Assembly (NCBI RefSeq): GCF_004197395.1
Contig: NZ_SELS01000065.1
Coordinates: 1-40,717 of the forward strand
DNA: 40,717 nt
Source of the DNA: Paraburkholderia sp. UYCP14C
Lineage (GTDB): Bacteria > Pseudomonadota > Gammaproteobacteria > Burkholderiales > Burkholderiaceae
Direction: 5' to 3'
How positions within the stretch are numbered: position 1 is the stretch's first letter; each line of letters begins with the position of its first letter. Of this stretch, positions 1-8,890 are shown one piece after another. Below the pieces are notes generated by a model. The model was not told the origin of the DNA. It did no database searches and saw only the letters and a program-made list of their open reading frames with translations. The position numbers and the translations under genes are program-made.

Positions 1-768
1 GTTGCGCGCCGTTGTGCGCGCCAGTTTGCGCGTACCACTACCGACTCGAAAGTCCCTGATATTCCATACCTCGTTTTCATATCGTTTTTTAGCCTGCCGG
101 CTAAACGCTTTCAGGAAGCTCGGCCGGAAAATTCCGTAAGGAGGTCAGATCCGTTTGCAGGGGGTACCCCGTGAGTCCGCTGGTCTTCCTTTGCTCGACC
201 GTGCACCGTATCGCGTGGTCTGGGACGTCGATCGAACAGGGCGAAGTTCCTGGCAGGGCGATTTCTGTTTAGTGATCCGGTCCACTGCGGCTACCTGAAT
301 GACAGATGTCTGCGGGGGTGGCGTACTGGAGTCGGTAATCGCATGTGCTTGATCGGCAACGGCGATTCAGCTCCGGGTGGCTGTTGACTATCAGAATCTG
401 CGGGTTCTTTTCCGAAGGCATGCAGGCACGGCTATCGGTAGTTCGCAGTACAAGGGATATGGTCCGCGAGAATATCGTGTCTTTGTCGACTCGCAGTTCC
501 ATTGTGCGCATCCTGATGGCCAGAGCGATTCAGCCCGTTGCCTGTGATCGTTCTACGCCTCCGCCGTCGTAAGGTCTGCCCAGAATCCCTTCGCTACGTT
601 TTCTGAACATCGGCCCGGTCTGTTGCTTGTGGCAGACGCGTTCAAAATATTTCTTTTATTCCAGCGCGATCCGTCAATTCCATGATGTCCCGATAGCGAA
701 AATCCAGCAAAAAACAGGTGTTGACGGCGTCTTCCTGAGTGAACAAGATGGGATGAATAGAGCACGAC
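1..768. other. Non-coding or decayed leader region
   Basis: I see no convincing gene here. The open frames on both strands are short, lack good ribosome binding sites and resemble no family I recognise. A small hairpin (TAGCC-TGCC-GGCTA, about positions 91-104) has a T-run before it rather than after it, so it does not look like a terminator on either strand. The stretch probably belongs to the same decayed accessory DNA as the transposase remnants downstream. Confidence 0.4.
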
Positions 769-778
769 GGAGCGAGCC

Positions 779-1114
779 ATGCCAGTTGCGAAGAGCTATA
801 CCCGGGCGCAATGGGATGAGCTTGTCCGCTCTCTGGAATCACTGCCGGTCAAGCCAGAGGCCGAGCAGCGCCTCTCTATTGCCGATGCGATGAAAGAGAT
901 GCGTCTGGTGATCGGTGCTGTGAGGAAGAAGGGATATACGCTGGAAGAAATCGTTGAACATGCAAGGAAGAAGGGCGTCGATTTTAGTGTTGGCTCCGTC
1001 AAGTACGGGAGCACGCGATCCGTGTGCTGCCGGGAGTTGCGGCCGCCAAAGGTAAAGCCCGGCCCGCAGCCACGCTATGACGATGAGGTGCGCGCCGCGC
1101 TGAGCATCCTTTGA
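779..1114 (+). CDS. Small conserved protein, C-terminus replaced by transposase sequence
   Basis: A 111-residue frame starts at ATG 779, with GGAG at 769-772 as ribosome binding site (six-base spacing). Residues 1-77 form a coherent charged helical protein. It resembles small proteins I associate with Burkholderiaceae plasmids and mobile elements, which share a segment like KKGYTLEEIVEHARKKGVDF that looks like a helix-turn-helix or helical hairpin; its function is not established. From about residue 78 the frame runs into transposase sequence (RELRPPK, PGPQPRYDDEVRAAL) and ends at a TGA that interrupts that transposase. The protein is therefore a chimera made by a deletion or insertion near position 1010, and its natural C-terminus is lost. 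Whether it is expressed is unknown. Confidence 0.55.
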   Translation: MPVAKSYTRAQWDELVRSLESLPVKPEAEQRLSIADAMKEMRLVIGAVRKKGYTLEEIVEHARKKGVDFSVGSVKYGSTRSVCCRELRPPKVKPGPQPRYDDEVRAALSIL

Positions 1115-2452
1115 GAGGCCGCTGACCGGATCTGCGGCAAGCGGCTGAAAGCGCTGATCCCGACGCTGATCGAGTCGATGACAAGGCATGGTCACCTGTC
1201 ACTATCGAAGGGCGTACACCAGCGGCTCAAGCAGATCAGCGCCGCCACCATTGACCGACTGCTGCACGATGTGCGCGAGCAGGCTTTCGGTGGCCAACAC
1301 CGACGCGCCAGCGGAGTCGGCAGTGCTATTCGCCGTGCCGTGCCGATCCGGACCTTCTCGGACTGGAACGATCCGCTGCCCGGTTATTTCGAGATCGATT
1401 TCGTGCATCATCGTGGTGACGGCAAGGTCGACAGCGAGCTTGTGCACACGCTTGTGATGACTGATATCGCGACGGGATGGCCCGAATGCCTGGCCATGCC
1501 ATTCCGCAGCGGCGCATTCGTTCTGGAGCATATCGAGCAGGTCCGCCGTGCGTTGCCGTTTCCCCTGCGCGGTCTGGATTGCGACAACGATAGCGCCTTC
1601 ATGAACGAGACGGTGTTCGACTTCTGCAAAGCGACGGGTATCGAGCTTACGCGATCGCGTGCATACAAGAAGAACGACCAGGCGTGGGTCGAGCAGAAGA
1701 ATGGCGCTATCGTTCGCCGCCTGGTCGGCTACGGAAGGCTGCAAGGTCTGGAGGCCACGGAAATCTTTGCCTCCCTTTACAAGGTCTCGCGGCTCTACAT
1801 CAACTTCCTCCAGCCGTCGTTCAAGCTGAAATCCAAGACCCGTCACGGCGCGAAGGTGACGAAGCACTATGAATCACCCTTGACGCCGCTCGAACGCGTC
1901 CTGCGATCGGTCTCAGTGCCGGAGGCAACCAAACGGAAACTGCGAACTCGATTCAGGGCGGTCGACCCGCTGGATCTTTTGTCCAGGATGCGTAAGCACA
2001 GCAGCACGTTGCGACCTGCAGTGAATGCGGCACCCCGCCGGCCGAGACAAAGACACCTGACCGCGTTGCCCTGGCGGAATTCCTGGTCAGCCTCGGAACA
2101 GCGTGGCAGGACGGCGAGGTGAGACCCACCAGCAAAAGGCCGGCGTGCCCCACACGTGGCGCAGCCGGCAAGATCCGTTCGAGCACACATGGCCGACGAT
2201 CCAGCAATGGCTCGAATCCGAGCCCGGAATTACAGCAAGGAAACTGCACGAGCGCCTCGTCGCGCTGGCACCCGCGATGGATTCCAGTGCCCAGCTACCC
2301 TGCAGCGCCGCGTGAAAGCATGGAGATCGAACCGCGCACGAGAGCTGGTGACCCGGATACTGGGCGACGCCGATGCGATGAAGGCTGGTGCCGCTACGCA
2401 GCGCCAGCCTTCATCGCAAAACAATCGGAAAACGACAATTAGCCTGGAGTAA
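1010..2452 (+). pseudogene. Decayed DDE (rve-type) transposase
   Basis: Fragments in several frames join into one integrase-fold transposase of the large group often annotated as ISNCY/IS481-like integrase catalytic proteins. The recognisable order is HAIRVL, RPPKVKPGPQPRYDDEVRAAL, EAADRICGKRLKALIPTLIE, the catalytic core with EIDFVHHRGD and LDCDNDSAF, then KTRHGAKVTKHYE and a C-terminal FEHTWPTIQQWL segment. Damage visible in the sequence is a frameshift near 1030, an in-frame TGA at 1112-1114 where the family has Trp, and frameshifts near 2033, 2150 and 2290. The longest intact piece is 1178-2122. The N-terminal part of the gene is missing and no terminal inverted repeats were found. It is certainly inactive; only the exact IS family is uncertain. 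Confidence 0.8.
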
Positions 2453-2778
2453 CATCTTCCCGTGAGGCAACACGGCTCTCATCTTGTTTGACGCGCGGCA
2501 GGGCGCGGCTTCTCATCGAGGGCCGGGCGCGATCCGCGCCCTTTACGAGCCCGGATACATTTGCGCAAGCCTTTCTATCTTAGGTCACTGGTCTCGGTTG
2601 CAAAAATCAGGCTGACCATACATTTCTATGGTTAACGATCGGACAGTTATCGTTGGCGACAAAACTAGACGCTGCCGTAACACTGCCGCTACGAGCATGA
2701 GAGGAGAAGGCTGTTAAAGATGCTCCACAAGTACGACAGCGCACCGCAGCGGCAAAGGCAACACCCTTGATCGCAGCC
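2453..2778. other. Gap without a recognisable gene
   Basis: No supportable open frame is present. Two small perfect hairpins lie close together: ACCATA/TATGGT near 2616-2633 and AACGAT/ATCGTT just after it. Their role is unknown. The stretch ends at a strong intrinsic terminator whose upstream gene is no longer visible. Confidence 0.35.
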
Positions 2779-2823
2779 GGCGAGTCGTGGCCCGATCGAA
2801 TCCGGGCGCGACTCGCCTTTTTT
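2779..2823 (+). terminator. Rho-independent terminator
   Basis: GGCGAGTCG at 2779-2787 pairs perfectly with CGACTCGCC at 2809-2817. An inner GCCCG/CGGGC pair extends the stem, and six T follow at 2818-2823. This is a textbook intrinsic terminator for plus-strand transcription. No intact gene precedes it, since the nearest upstream coding sequence is the transposase pseudogene ending near 2452. It may mark the end of a gene that has been lost. Confidence 0.75.
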
Positions 2824-3089
2824 GACTCATGGTTTCTCAACGTTTGAAGTGCTGCGCCTGAAGCGTGGACGATCTTACGCAGTACACAAACCCCGCCTCC
2901 CGGAAAAATTCGGTAAAAGCGTTAAAGATTGCGAATGCTGTCGACAAATAGGGTGGGTTCACCGTCTTCTTAAGCGGTCGTGTGCTACGAAAGGCAATGC
3001 CTGCCTTTGCGGACCTCACGCGTTTCGCGAGGTCGATCTCGCTGCACAAACGAAATCGAGACATCAATTGCTGAACTCCACATCTGCTG

Positions 3090-3300
3090 CCCGCGAGCAT
3101 CGGATACCGTCGCTCGAGGCGTGATCGCAACTGCTCAATAAGGACGGCTGTCCTCACCTGCAGAAGGCCCTGCGCATGAGCCGGTCTCCATGCCATCTAC
3201 CGCCGCTTTGCACTAAGCGGTTGCTGAACATCTGGTTGACCGCCGATTCGACGAAGCTCGAGGTGATCGGCTCGCCACGCCGCGGTGCCACGCATGTGGC
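3090..3300 (-). pseudogene. C-terminal fragment of an ISKra4-like transposase
   Basis: Read on the minus strand, this stretch encodes GEPITSSFVESAVNQMFS. After a frameshift near 3200 it continues with WRPAHAQGLLQVRTAVL and a following RLERRYPML. This order matches the C-terminal end of ISKra4-type transposases, which have ITSSxVESxVNQ followed by a QxRW...LLQVRTxVLN segment. Only about 70 codons remain, with no ends and no catalytic core. It is a relic of an older insertion. The family call comes from remembered motif order and could be wrong in detail. Confidence 0.5.
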
Positions 3301-3860
3301 GTGTAGTGCAGTGGAGTGCACAGATGCAACGCAAGGGCAAATAAGGGCATCCCACTCGATCGACGAAGCTTTGCGATGGGCGGTGGCCCCGTTTGGCCGG
3401 AATCAAATAGTTTCACGACACCCTCGTTAGTCGACAGGTCGCATTTGGTGCCCTGTTGTAGCACTGCTGAAAAATCTACCGTTAGGTCTCGGGGATTACC
3501 CGGTAATTTCGCATCATTCGGTCAGCTTCTGTCCGCCTGCGAAACTTGCTCGGTCGATTTGTCTGGAAGATCGTGGGATGCGCCACCAGAAGGGCTCTCT
3601 GAGCTGCCGGCACCGAGGCAATGAAAGAGAACGCATTCGCAGACGCCATTGGGCATTGACGGATAGCTTCTAGGAAACCTTTCGGTTTAGCTAGGAAAGT
3701 ATGCTCGACAACTAACAAATGATCGTCTAGCGTATGGATGAACAAACATGCCGGCCGCAATGGCATAAGTCGGCAATTGCGACTTCTTCGAGGGTGCTTT
3801 AATCAACAAGGCGATAGGAGTAGACCCGGACCGCGCGTAGCCAACCATGCCTGGCTGTCT
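3301..3860. other. Long upstream region of the first AraC gene
   Basis: No supportable gene is present. A 94-codon minus-strand frame at 3482-3766 resembles nothing I recognise. Near the regulator start are a repeated CTAGGAAA (about 3669 and 3690) flanking an AAACC/GGTTT hairpin, and a near-palindrome centred on GCAATTGC (about 3774-3781). These could be regulatory, but there is no independent evidence. Confidence 0.3.
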
Positions 3861-3871
3861 GGAGAGTTAGA

Positions 3872-4849
3872 GTGAATCCAACAAGTTATGAAGGGCGCGC
3901 CTCAGTTCACCTGTCTGCGGCGAGTGCTATTACGGCTGTGGAAATCGTTCTATTCGATGGGTTTTCATTACCAAAGGTCGCCGCGATCGTCGAAATCTTT
4001 CAGAGTGCCAACGAATTGACAGGGACTCGAGCTAATGGGGAACTTCGCTACGCCGTTTCGCTTCTGTCCTCCTCAGGAGGGGCAATTATCAGCTCATCGG
4101 CCGTAAGCGTGTGGACTGAACAGATCGGTGTCGACCGTGCACCGAATTCGACGATCTTGCTGTTTATTGCCGGAGGCGCCGGTGCCATGCGGGCGGCGCG
4201 TGACGAGCGCCTGTCCGATTGGATACGCAGCCGTTATCCCATTAGCGCTATCGTGTGTCCGATTTCTGAAGGCAAGCTGATTCTGGATGCGATCCCGCTG
4301 TCGAGTCGCTCCGATTTACCCCCAAGAAGCCGGCGCGGCGGGGGGGCCATTGATGACGAACAGTCGGAAATCCCAACTGCTCCGATTCAAACGGCACTCC
4401 AGATCGTCAAGGAAGATCTCAGTACGCAAACGATTTGCTATGTGACTCGTCCGCTTCCCGTCTGGACCGTGGCGCACTCAGATGACGCGGCCGCTCGGGC
4501 GCCGTCTTTCCAACGCGTGAGCGACAAGATCATGGCTTCTGCCCGCTGGCTCGACGAAAACGTCGATCGCCCCATTTCGATCGAATTGGCGGCGGACGTA
4601 GCCGCCATGAGCGAGCGCAACTTCCTGCGTCGCTTCAAGGCAGAAATGGGTGTGACACCGTCGGACTATCTGCAGAACGCGAGACTTAAGCTCAGTTGCC
4701 GGATGCTGATCGAGTCGCAACTCCCGGTCGACAAGATTGCGCGTCGTTGCGGGATTGGCAGTGGACGACAACTCGCAAAGCTTTTTAAGAAGCATCTGTC
4801 AATTACGCCGACACACTATCGGCTCAATCGATCTCGAGAAGTTCTGTAA
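3872..4849 (+). CDS. GlxA-type AraC family regulator (first copy)
   Basis: This 325-residue protein has an N-terminal DJ-1/PfpI-like domain (about residues 20-150, opening with VEIVLFDGFSLPK). A C-terminal AraC-type double helix-turn-helix lies at about 219-320, with SERNFLRRFKAEMGVTPSDYL and the second-helix segment VDKIARRCGI. The start is GTG 3872 with GGAG at 3861-3864 (seven-base spacing). Proteins of this architecture are DNA-binding activators or repressors whose N-terminal domain is usually non-catalytic. It is the most diverged of three paralogues in the window: the stretch after residue 130 lacks the GNGxxxLxAAG segment seen in the other two. Its position at the edge of the exopolysaccharide locus suggests local control, which is inference. 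Confidence 0.9.
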   Translation: MNPTSYEGRASVHLSAASAITAVEIVLFDGFSLPKVAAIVEIFQSANELTGTRANGELRYAVSLLSSSGGAIISSSAVSVWTEQIGVDRAPNSTILLFIAGGAGAMRAARDERLSDWIRSRYPISAIVCPISEGKLILDAIPLSSRSDLPPRSRRGGGAIDDEQSEIPTAPIQTALQIVKEDLSTQTICYVTRPLPVWTVAHSDDAAARAPSFQRVSDKIMASARWLDENVDRPISIELAADVAAMSERNFLRRFKAEMGVTPSDYLQNARLKLSCRMLIESQLPVDKIARRCGIGSGRQLAKLFKKHLSITPTHYRLNRSREVL

Positions 4850-5488
4850 CGCCCCGAACTACTTCATGCCTGGCGGTCCCGGCACGTCGCTTTACAACGA
4901 ATAAGAGCAGATCAACTCACATTACCGGTTCGGCGCGCAGTCGCTGTGCGTTGGCAGTGTGTCGTTGTGTCTGTACTCTGCTCGTCAATCGCGCATCCTG
5001 CGTGAATGCCCGCGGCGCGTGGTATCGGTACAAACACTCCCGGCCGAACCCGAAGGGGACCGCAGAACCCATCGTTCTGCGAAATGCGTCGGAGTCACAC
5101 CGGTCTGAATTCTCGTGGCATGTATCGATCATACGTCGAGGCTCAACATACATACGCCGTCCGTACTTAACGGCGCATCTTGTCATTTGCTGCGCAGATG
5201 GATCTGGCGAATGCCGTCTGAATCCTGATTCAATGGCGGCCCGTCTCTAACTATTTTAGGGATTCAAGCACCATGGTGGCGCATACGAAAGCGTTTCCAC
5301 CAATTTAGATCAATTTTTCGAACCGCGATAATGCAAAAACGTACCGGCCGTCTGGTTCCGCCAAGTTTTTGGCTTAATCCGGTAAAGAAAATCTTAATTC
5401 ATTAACTGATTCTCGGAGCCACTGCATTCACAGGTCAGATTTGGCGGAATCAACGACAACAGTGACCGAATTCGGCACGCTCTCTTAC
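4850..5488. other. Intergenic region between the two tandem regulators
   Basis: No convincing gene lies between the stop of the first AraC gene and the leader of the second. A widely spaced inverted repeat, TTCCGCCAA at 5356-5364 and TTGGCGGAA at 5441-5449, flanks AT-richer DNA (5365-5420) that would suit a promoter. No clear terminator follows the first regulator. Confidence 0.35.
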
Positions 5489-5497
5489 ATAGGCTTA
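5489..5497 (+). promoter_or_regulatory. Shared intergenic motif ATAGGCTTA (site 1)
   Basis: The nonamer ATAGGCTTA lies about 300 bases before the second AraC gene, inside a CTCTCT/AGAGAG hairpin arrangement. The same nonamer occurs in the gaps before the flippase gene and before wzc. It may be a promoter or operator element. The assignment rests only on recurrence. Confidence 0.25.
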
Positions 5498-5639
5498 GAG
5501 AGTGAGAGCCTGACTCCTGAAAGCGCTTATTCCCCCTTCAAATTGTGGTCGTGCATAAAGCTTGCTTAGGAGATGCTGCCATTTGATCCCGGATCGGCAG
5601 AGAGATCGGGAGCAGATAAGCGTACCTTTTGCGCGAAAA

Positions 5640-5680
5640 CTGGCGGCTACGTGCCGAGCCGCCAGCGGCAAAGCTTTGCC
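5640..5680. promoter_or_regulatory. Two adjacent perfect inverted repeats in the leader of the second AraC gene
   Basis: CTGGCGGCT (5640-5648) and AGCCGCCAG (5657-5665) form a perfect nine-base inverted repeat around an eight-base loop. One base further on is the perfect 14-base palindrome GGCAAAGCTTTGCC (5667-5680). Both lie 115-155 bases before the regulator start and have no T-run, so they are not an intrinsic terminator. They could be operator sites for the dimeric regulator or a structured 5' leader. Confidence 0.4.
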
Positions 5681-5793
5681 CTCGATGTGATTTTGAACGA
5701 AGTGTGGAAACGCAAGCCCCTGATATTTGCCTGTTTTCTGATCCAACCGCCATCTTTCGTACGGAAGGACATTTACGTCGAATCGGAGGCTCC

Positions 5794-6789
5794 ATGACGT
5801 CAACCTCATCTGACGCGCTAGCATCAATTGATTGTCCAAGACAGGACACTCGGTCTGTGCAGCGTTCGACAATCGTGAAGCACGTGGCGATTATTTTGTA
5901 TGACGGATTTTCGTTGCTGGATGCAGGTACGCTCGCAGAGGCTCTGCATGTCGCTAACGAATTGCAATCTAAAAGTTCGAATCATTCGGTCAGATATCAC
6001 GTGAACCTTATCTCGACTCGTGGTGGAGCGGTGTCGTGCTCATCATCGATGATGGTTTGGACGGAGCGTTTCTCCACGCGTGACTTCGATCGTCTCGACA
6101 CCCTCTTCATTCCCAGCGGAAGTGGTGTCACGCGCGCCTGCGTCGACGACAACCTCATTGATCTCTTGCGACTGGTTTCTGCGAGAGGCGCCAGTGTCAC
6201 CGCGATCGGGAATGGGCACATGGCTTTGTCGGCTGCCGGCGTGGCGCGGTGCGATTGGCCTTCGATGAAGCATGATATTCGTCTCCGATCGTCATCCGCG
6301 AGCGCCGCAGAGCATGATCGCGACCAGGCTTTGATGAGCTCGCTCGCACTGGTCAAGATGGATCTAGGAACGGACGTGGCCGCGCGCGTGGCGGACCGTC
6401 TCGGCTCGGAGGGCGGGCGTACGCTCGCCTCGGCGTTCGAAGAGATGGATGCAGAGACGCTCGCCGATAAAGCACGGGCGTCGGCGCGTTGGCTTGTGCA
6501 GAACTGCGCGAAGCCCATATCAGTGGGAGATGCAGCGCGCACATCTTCGATGAGTGAACGCAATTTCTTGCGTCTTTTCAAGCGGGAGATCGGTGTTACG
6601 CCTTCAAAGTACCTTCTTGGGGCGCGGCTCGATCTTACTTGCAAGCTGCTCGCCAATAGCGATCTTCCAGTGGATAAGATCGCTCGTAGAGCCGGTCTTA
6701 GCAACGGAGAGAGACTGTCGAAGCTTTTCCGTAAAGAGCTTTCGATGTCGCCTACTGAGTTCCGGACGCGGAGTCGACGAAAGAGTTGA
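5794..6789 (+). CDS. GlxA-type AraC family regulator (second copy)
   Basis: This 331-residue regulator opens its DJ-1/PfpI-like N-terminal domain with VAIILYDGFSLLDAGTLAE. A C-terminal AraC DNA-binding domain spans about 228-325 (MSERNFLRLFKREIGVTPSKYL, then VDKIARRAGLSNGERLSKLF). The start is ATG 5794 with CGGAGG at 5784-5789. An in-frame upstream ATG at 5629 is rejected because the extra 55 residues look non-coding and contain strong inverted repeats. It is much closer to the third copy (30841) than to the first. The gene is convergent with the minus-strand glycosyltransferase 49 bases away. Confidence 0.9.
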   Translation: MTSTSSDALASIDCPRQDTRSVQRSTIVKHVAIILYDGFSLLDAGTLAEALHVANELQSKSSNHSVRYHVNLISTRGGAVSCSSSMMVWTERFSTRDFDRLDTLFIPSGSGVTRACVDDNLIDLLRLVSARGASVTAIGNGHMALSAAGVARCDWPSMKHDIRLRSSSASAAEHDRDQALMSSLALVKMDLGTDVAARVADRLGSEGGRTLASAFEEMDAETLADKARASARWLVQNCAKPISVGDAARTSSMSERNFLRLFKREIGVTPSKYLLGARLDLTCKLLANSDLPVDKIARRAGLSNGERLSKLFRKELSMSPTEFRTRSRRKS

Positions 6790-6838
6790 CCTACGGAGAG
6801 CGTCGGACGGCTCTGTGACTTGTGTAGTCGAAGCGGCT

Positions 6839-8092
6839 TTACGTCGTAGCGCGGTCTCCGAGGTCTCGTTTGCCGAGAACCGAGCTACGGAGCCGCGCCT
6901 CAAACTGATGAAGAATCGTTTCTTTCGAGAAATTGGATGCGGCGTATTTTCGTCCGCAGGCGCCAAGGCGCTCACGAAGCGACGGATCGTCGGCGAGACG
7001 AAGAATCGCATGTGACAATGCCGTGAAAGAGCCGGGCTCGACCGCGATGCCGACCGACTTGACGACGCTCCATAACTCGGTACCTTCATTCGCAGTCGCA
7101 ATGACCGGTCGCCCGCTCGACAGCATTGGACCAAGCTTCGAAGGCATGACGAGATCCGCGGCACCCGCAAGCTGCGGAAGGACGTGTATGTCCGCAAGCG
7201 ATAGCAATTCATTGAACTGCTCTTTAGGTTGCAGCCCGAGAAACTTGACGTTCGGTATGTCACGGGCCTTTTCGAGCAGGACATCCTTTGCTGGTCCAGC
7301 GCCGCAGATCAGGAACATGATGTCCGCGCGCCACGCGAGAAGCCTTGCAGCGTCCACAATGATTTCCAGACCTTGCTTCAGTCCAAGATTGCCTGAGTAG
7401 AGGACGACCAGCACTCCGGGGCCGATGGTGAGTTGTGCGCGATAGGGGTTGTCCGCACTATTTGGATGCGCGTGTTGGATATCGACCCAGTTGGGAAAGG
7501 TAAAAGCCTTTTCCGAGGAGACCCCCTTCTGCACGGCAAGCCGTGTCATTGCTGCGGAGGGTGTCGAGACGACGTCGGCGCGTGACATCAGCCATCTTTC
7601 CACGCGCAAAGCCAGCTTCCTTGCGACACGGCCTTTCAGGATGCCTAGTCGAAACGCTGCGTCGACTTCGTAGTCCTGTACATGAAGCCAACATGAGGCA
7701 CTGGCGAAGTGGGCGGCGAACAACGCGACGGGAGACGCGAACAAAGGCGGCTCTACGAGCCACACGGCGTGCGGACGCCACGCGATCTGCCAAAGAGCGG
7801 CTGGACTCGCGAAGACCGCGAAGCTCATCAAATGTAGCACGCGCTTCAGACCCGACGGACGCTTGGGGCACCAGAAGGGAACGCGTATGACGGAAACGTT
7901 GTTCATTTGCTCGGTCGAGTACGTCAACGGGTTATAGCCAGCCTTGATGCGCCACTCGGGATAGTAAGGAGACGCCGTGATCACGCGTATCGTGTGCCCC
8001 TGTAATGCGAGCCACTCAGCAAGCTCTGCGGAGTACTTTCCCACCCCTGTCACCTCTGGGGCATAGTTGAGCGAGATCATCAGCACTTTCAT
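6839..8092 (-). CDS. WcaI-like glycosyltransferase (GT4 family)
   Basis: This is a 417-residue GT-B glycosyltransferase resembling WcaI of colanic acid synthesis. It opens with MKVLMISLNYAPEVTGVGKY, has the acceptor-side segment PEWRIKAGYN typical of WcaI proteins, and carries the donor-binding region GNLGLKQGLEIIVDAA followed by PSKLGPMLSSGRPVIA. The predicted role is adding a sugar to the lipid-linked repeat unit at the cytoplasmic face of the inner membrane; donor and acceptor cannot be read from sequence. The start is taken as ATG 8092 with a weak GGAT at suitable spacing; an in-frame GTG at 8104 would add four residues. It is the only glycosyltransferase of the locus on the minus strand, and it is transcribed divergently from the operon that begins at 8891. 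Confidence 0.85.
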   Translation of the reverse strand: MKVLMISLNYAPEVTGVGKYSAELAEWLALQGHTIRVITASPYYPEWRIKAGYNPLTYSTEQMNNVSVIRVPFWCPKRPSGLKRVLHLMSFAVFASPAALWQIAWRPHAVWLVEPPLFASPVALFAAHFASASCWLHVQDYEVDAAFRLGILKGRVARKLALRVERWLMSRADVVSTPSAAMTRLAVQKGVSSEKAFTFPNWVDIQHAHPNSADNPYRAQLTIGPGVLVVLYSGNLGLKQGLEIIVDAARLLAWRADIMFLICGAGPAKDVLLEKARDIPNVKFLGLQPKEQFNELLSLADIHVLPQLAGAADLVMPSKLGPMLSSGRPVIATANEGTELWSVVKSVGIAVEPGSFTALSHAILRLADDPSLRERLGACGRKYAASNFSKETILHQFEARLRSSVLGKRDLGDRATT

Positions 8093-8880
8093 GGAGCTAT
8101 CCACGTTGTAGGAATAAGAAGATCAAGTCTGCGTCGGGCACGGGAATGTAAGACCCATGCGCTCGGAGGAAAGCTATCTATCCGTGGCTTGCTCGCACTC
8201 GCGCTCGAATTAGCGTTGTGTCAAAGCTGCGCGTTCGCCTTCGCGATTCGAAGATCGCAGATATCTCATTGCCCGGTCGGACAAATGCTGGTCGTGCCTC
8301 GCCTGGAGAGGCTTCACAAGCCGGGACATATGATCGGAAGTCGTGTGGGGAGTGTGCGCTGGGGCCCTGGAGCCGGTTCCTTCCCGGTCGCGGTGGGCGA
8401 AAGCCGACAACTTCTTGCCAATTTCCGTCCCGACCGGAGGCGTCAAGGTGCGGCGCTTATATTCCTTTCACGTCGGCGAGTTTCAAGGTCGTCACACATG
8501 TGATCGGATAAACACGATCGTCGCTGGGATCGACTTCGTGTATTCGGCGCTTGAATCTTCCATAAATGCTTTTGACGTGTGATTTAGATCGAGACTGACC
8601 GCGTAAGCTCTTCAGAGACCGAATTTTTGTCCGACTTGCCGCTAGTCGTGTCGAATTTAACGGAGCAGAGGTCAGACGGAAGACGCCTCAACAGCAGCGC
8701 TGCATCGCTTGCCTGCTGCACTGGCCAACCATCTCGTCGCCTTCCTAAGGAAGATCATTGGCAGAATGGGCCGCAATGAGAAAGGTGCTCGTGTCGTCGA
8801 TGACGGGCGATGCGCGACATACTTTCGATTGAACGTTCTCGTCACTTAGGTCAAGGCGTGGGCTTGACGAGTACCTAGCG
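8093..8880. other. Divergent intergenic region
   Basis: About 790 bases separate the minus-strand glycosyltransferase from the plus-strand operon. The several small open frames overlap on both strands, have no ribosome binding sites and look spurious. AT-rich tracts near 8560-8600 and 8620-8665 could hold promoters for the rightward operon. I find no clear operator or terminator. Confidence 0.35.
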
Positions 8881-8890
8881 GGAGCTAATT

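Noticed and set aside
91-104. Hairpin TAGCC/GGCTA as a terminator
   Set aside because: The T-run precedes the stem on the plus strand, so neither strand has the required stem followed by T residues.
2837-3196. A 119-codon minus-strand gene
   Set aside because: Only its first 35 or so codons match a transposase tail. The rest has no similarity I recognise, and the frame is a remnant rather than a gene.
5629-5793. N-terminal extension of the second AraC regulator from ATG 5629
   Set aside because: The extra 55 residues do not resemble the paralogues, the stretch contains two perfect inverted repeats, and ATG 5794 has a good ribosome binding site.
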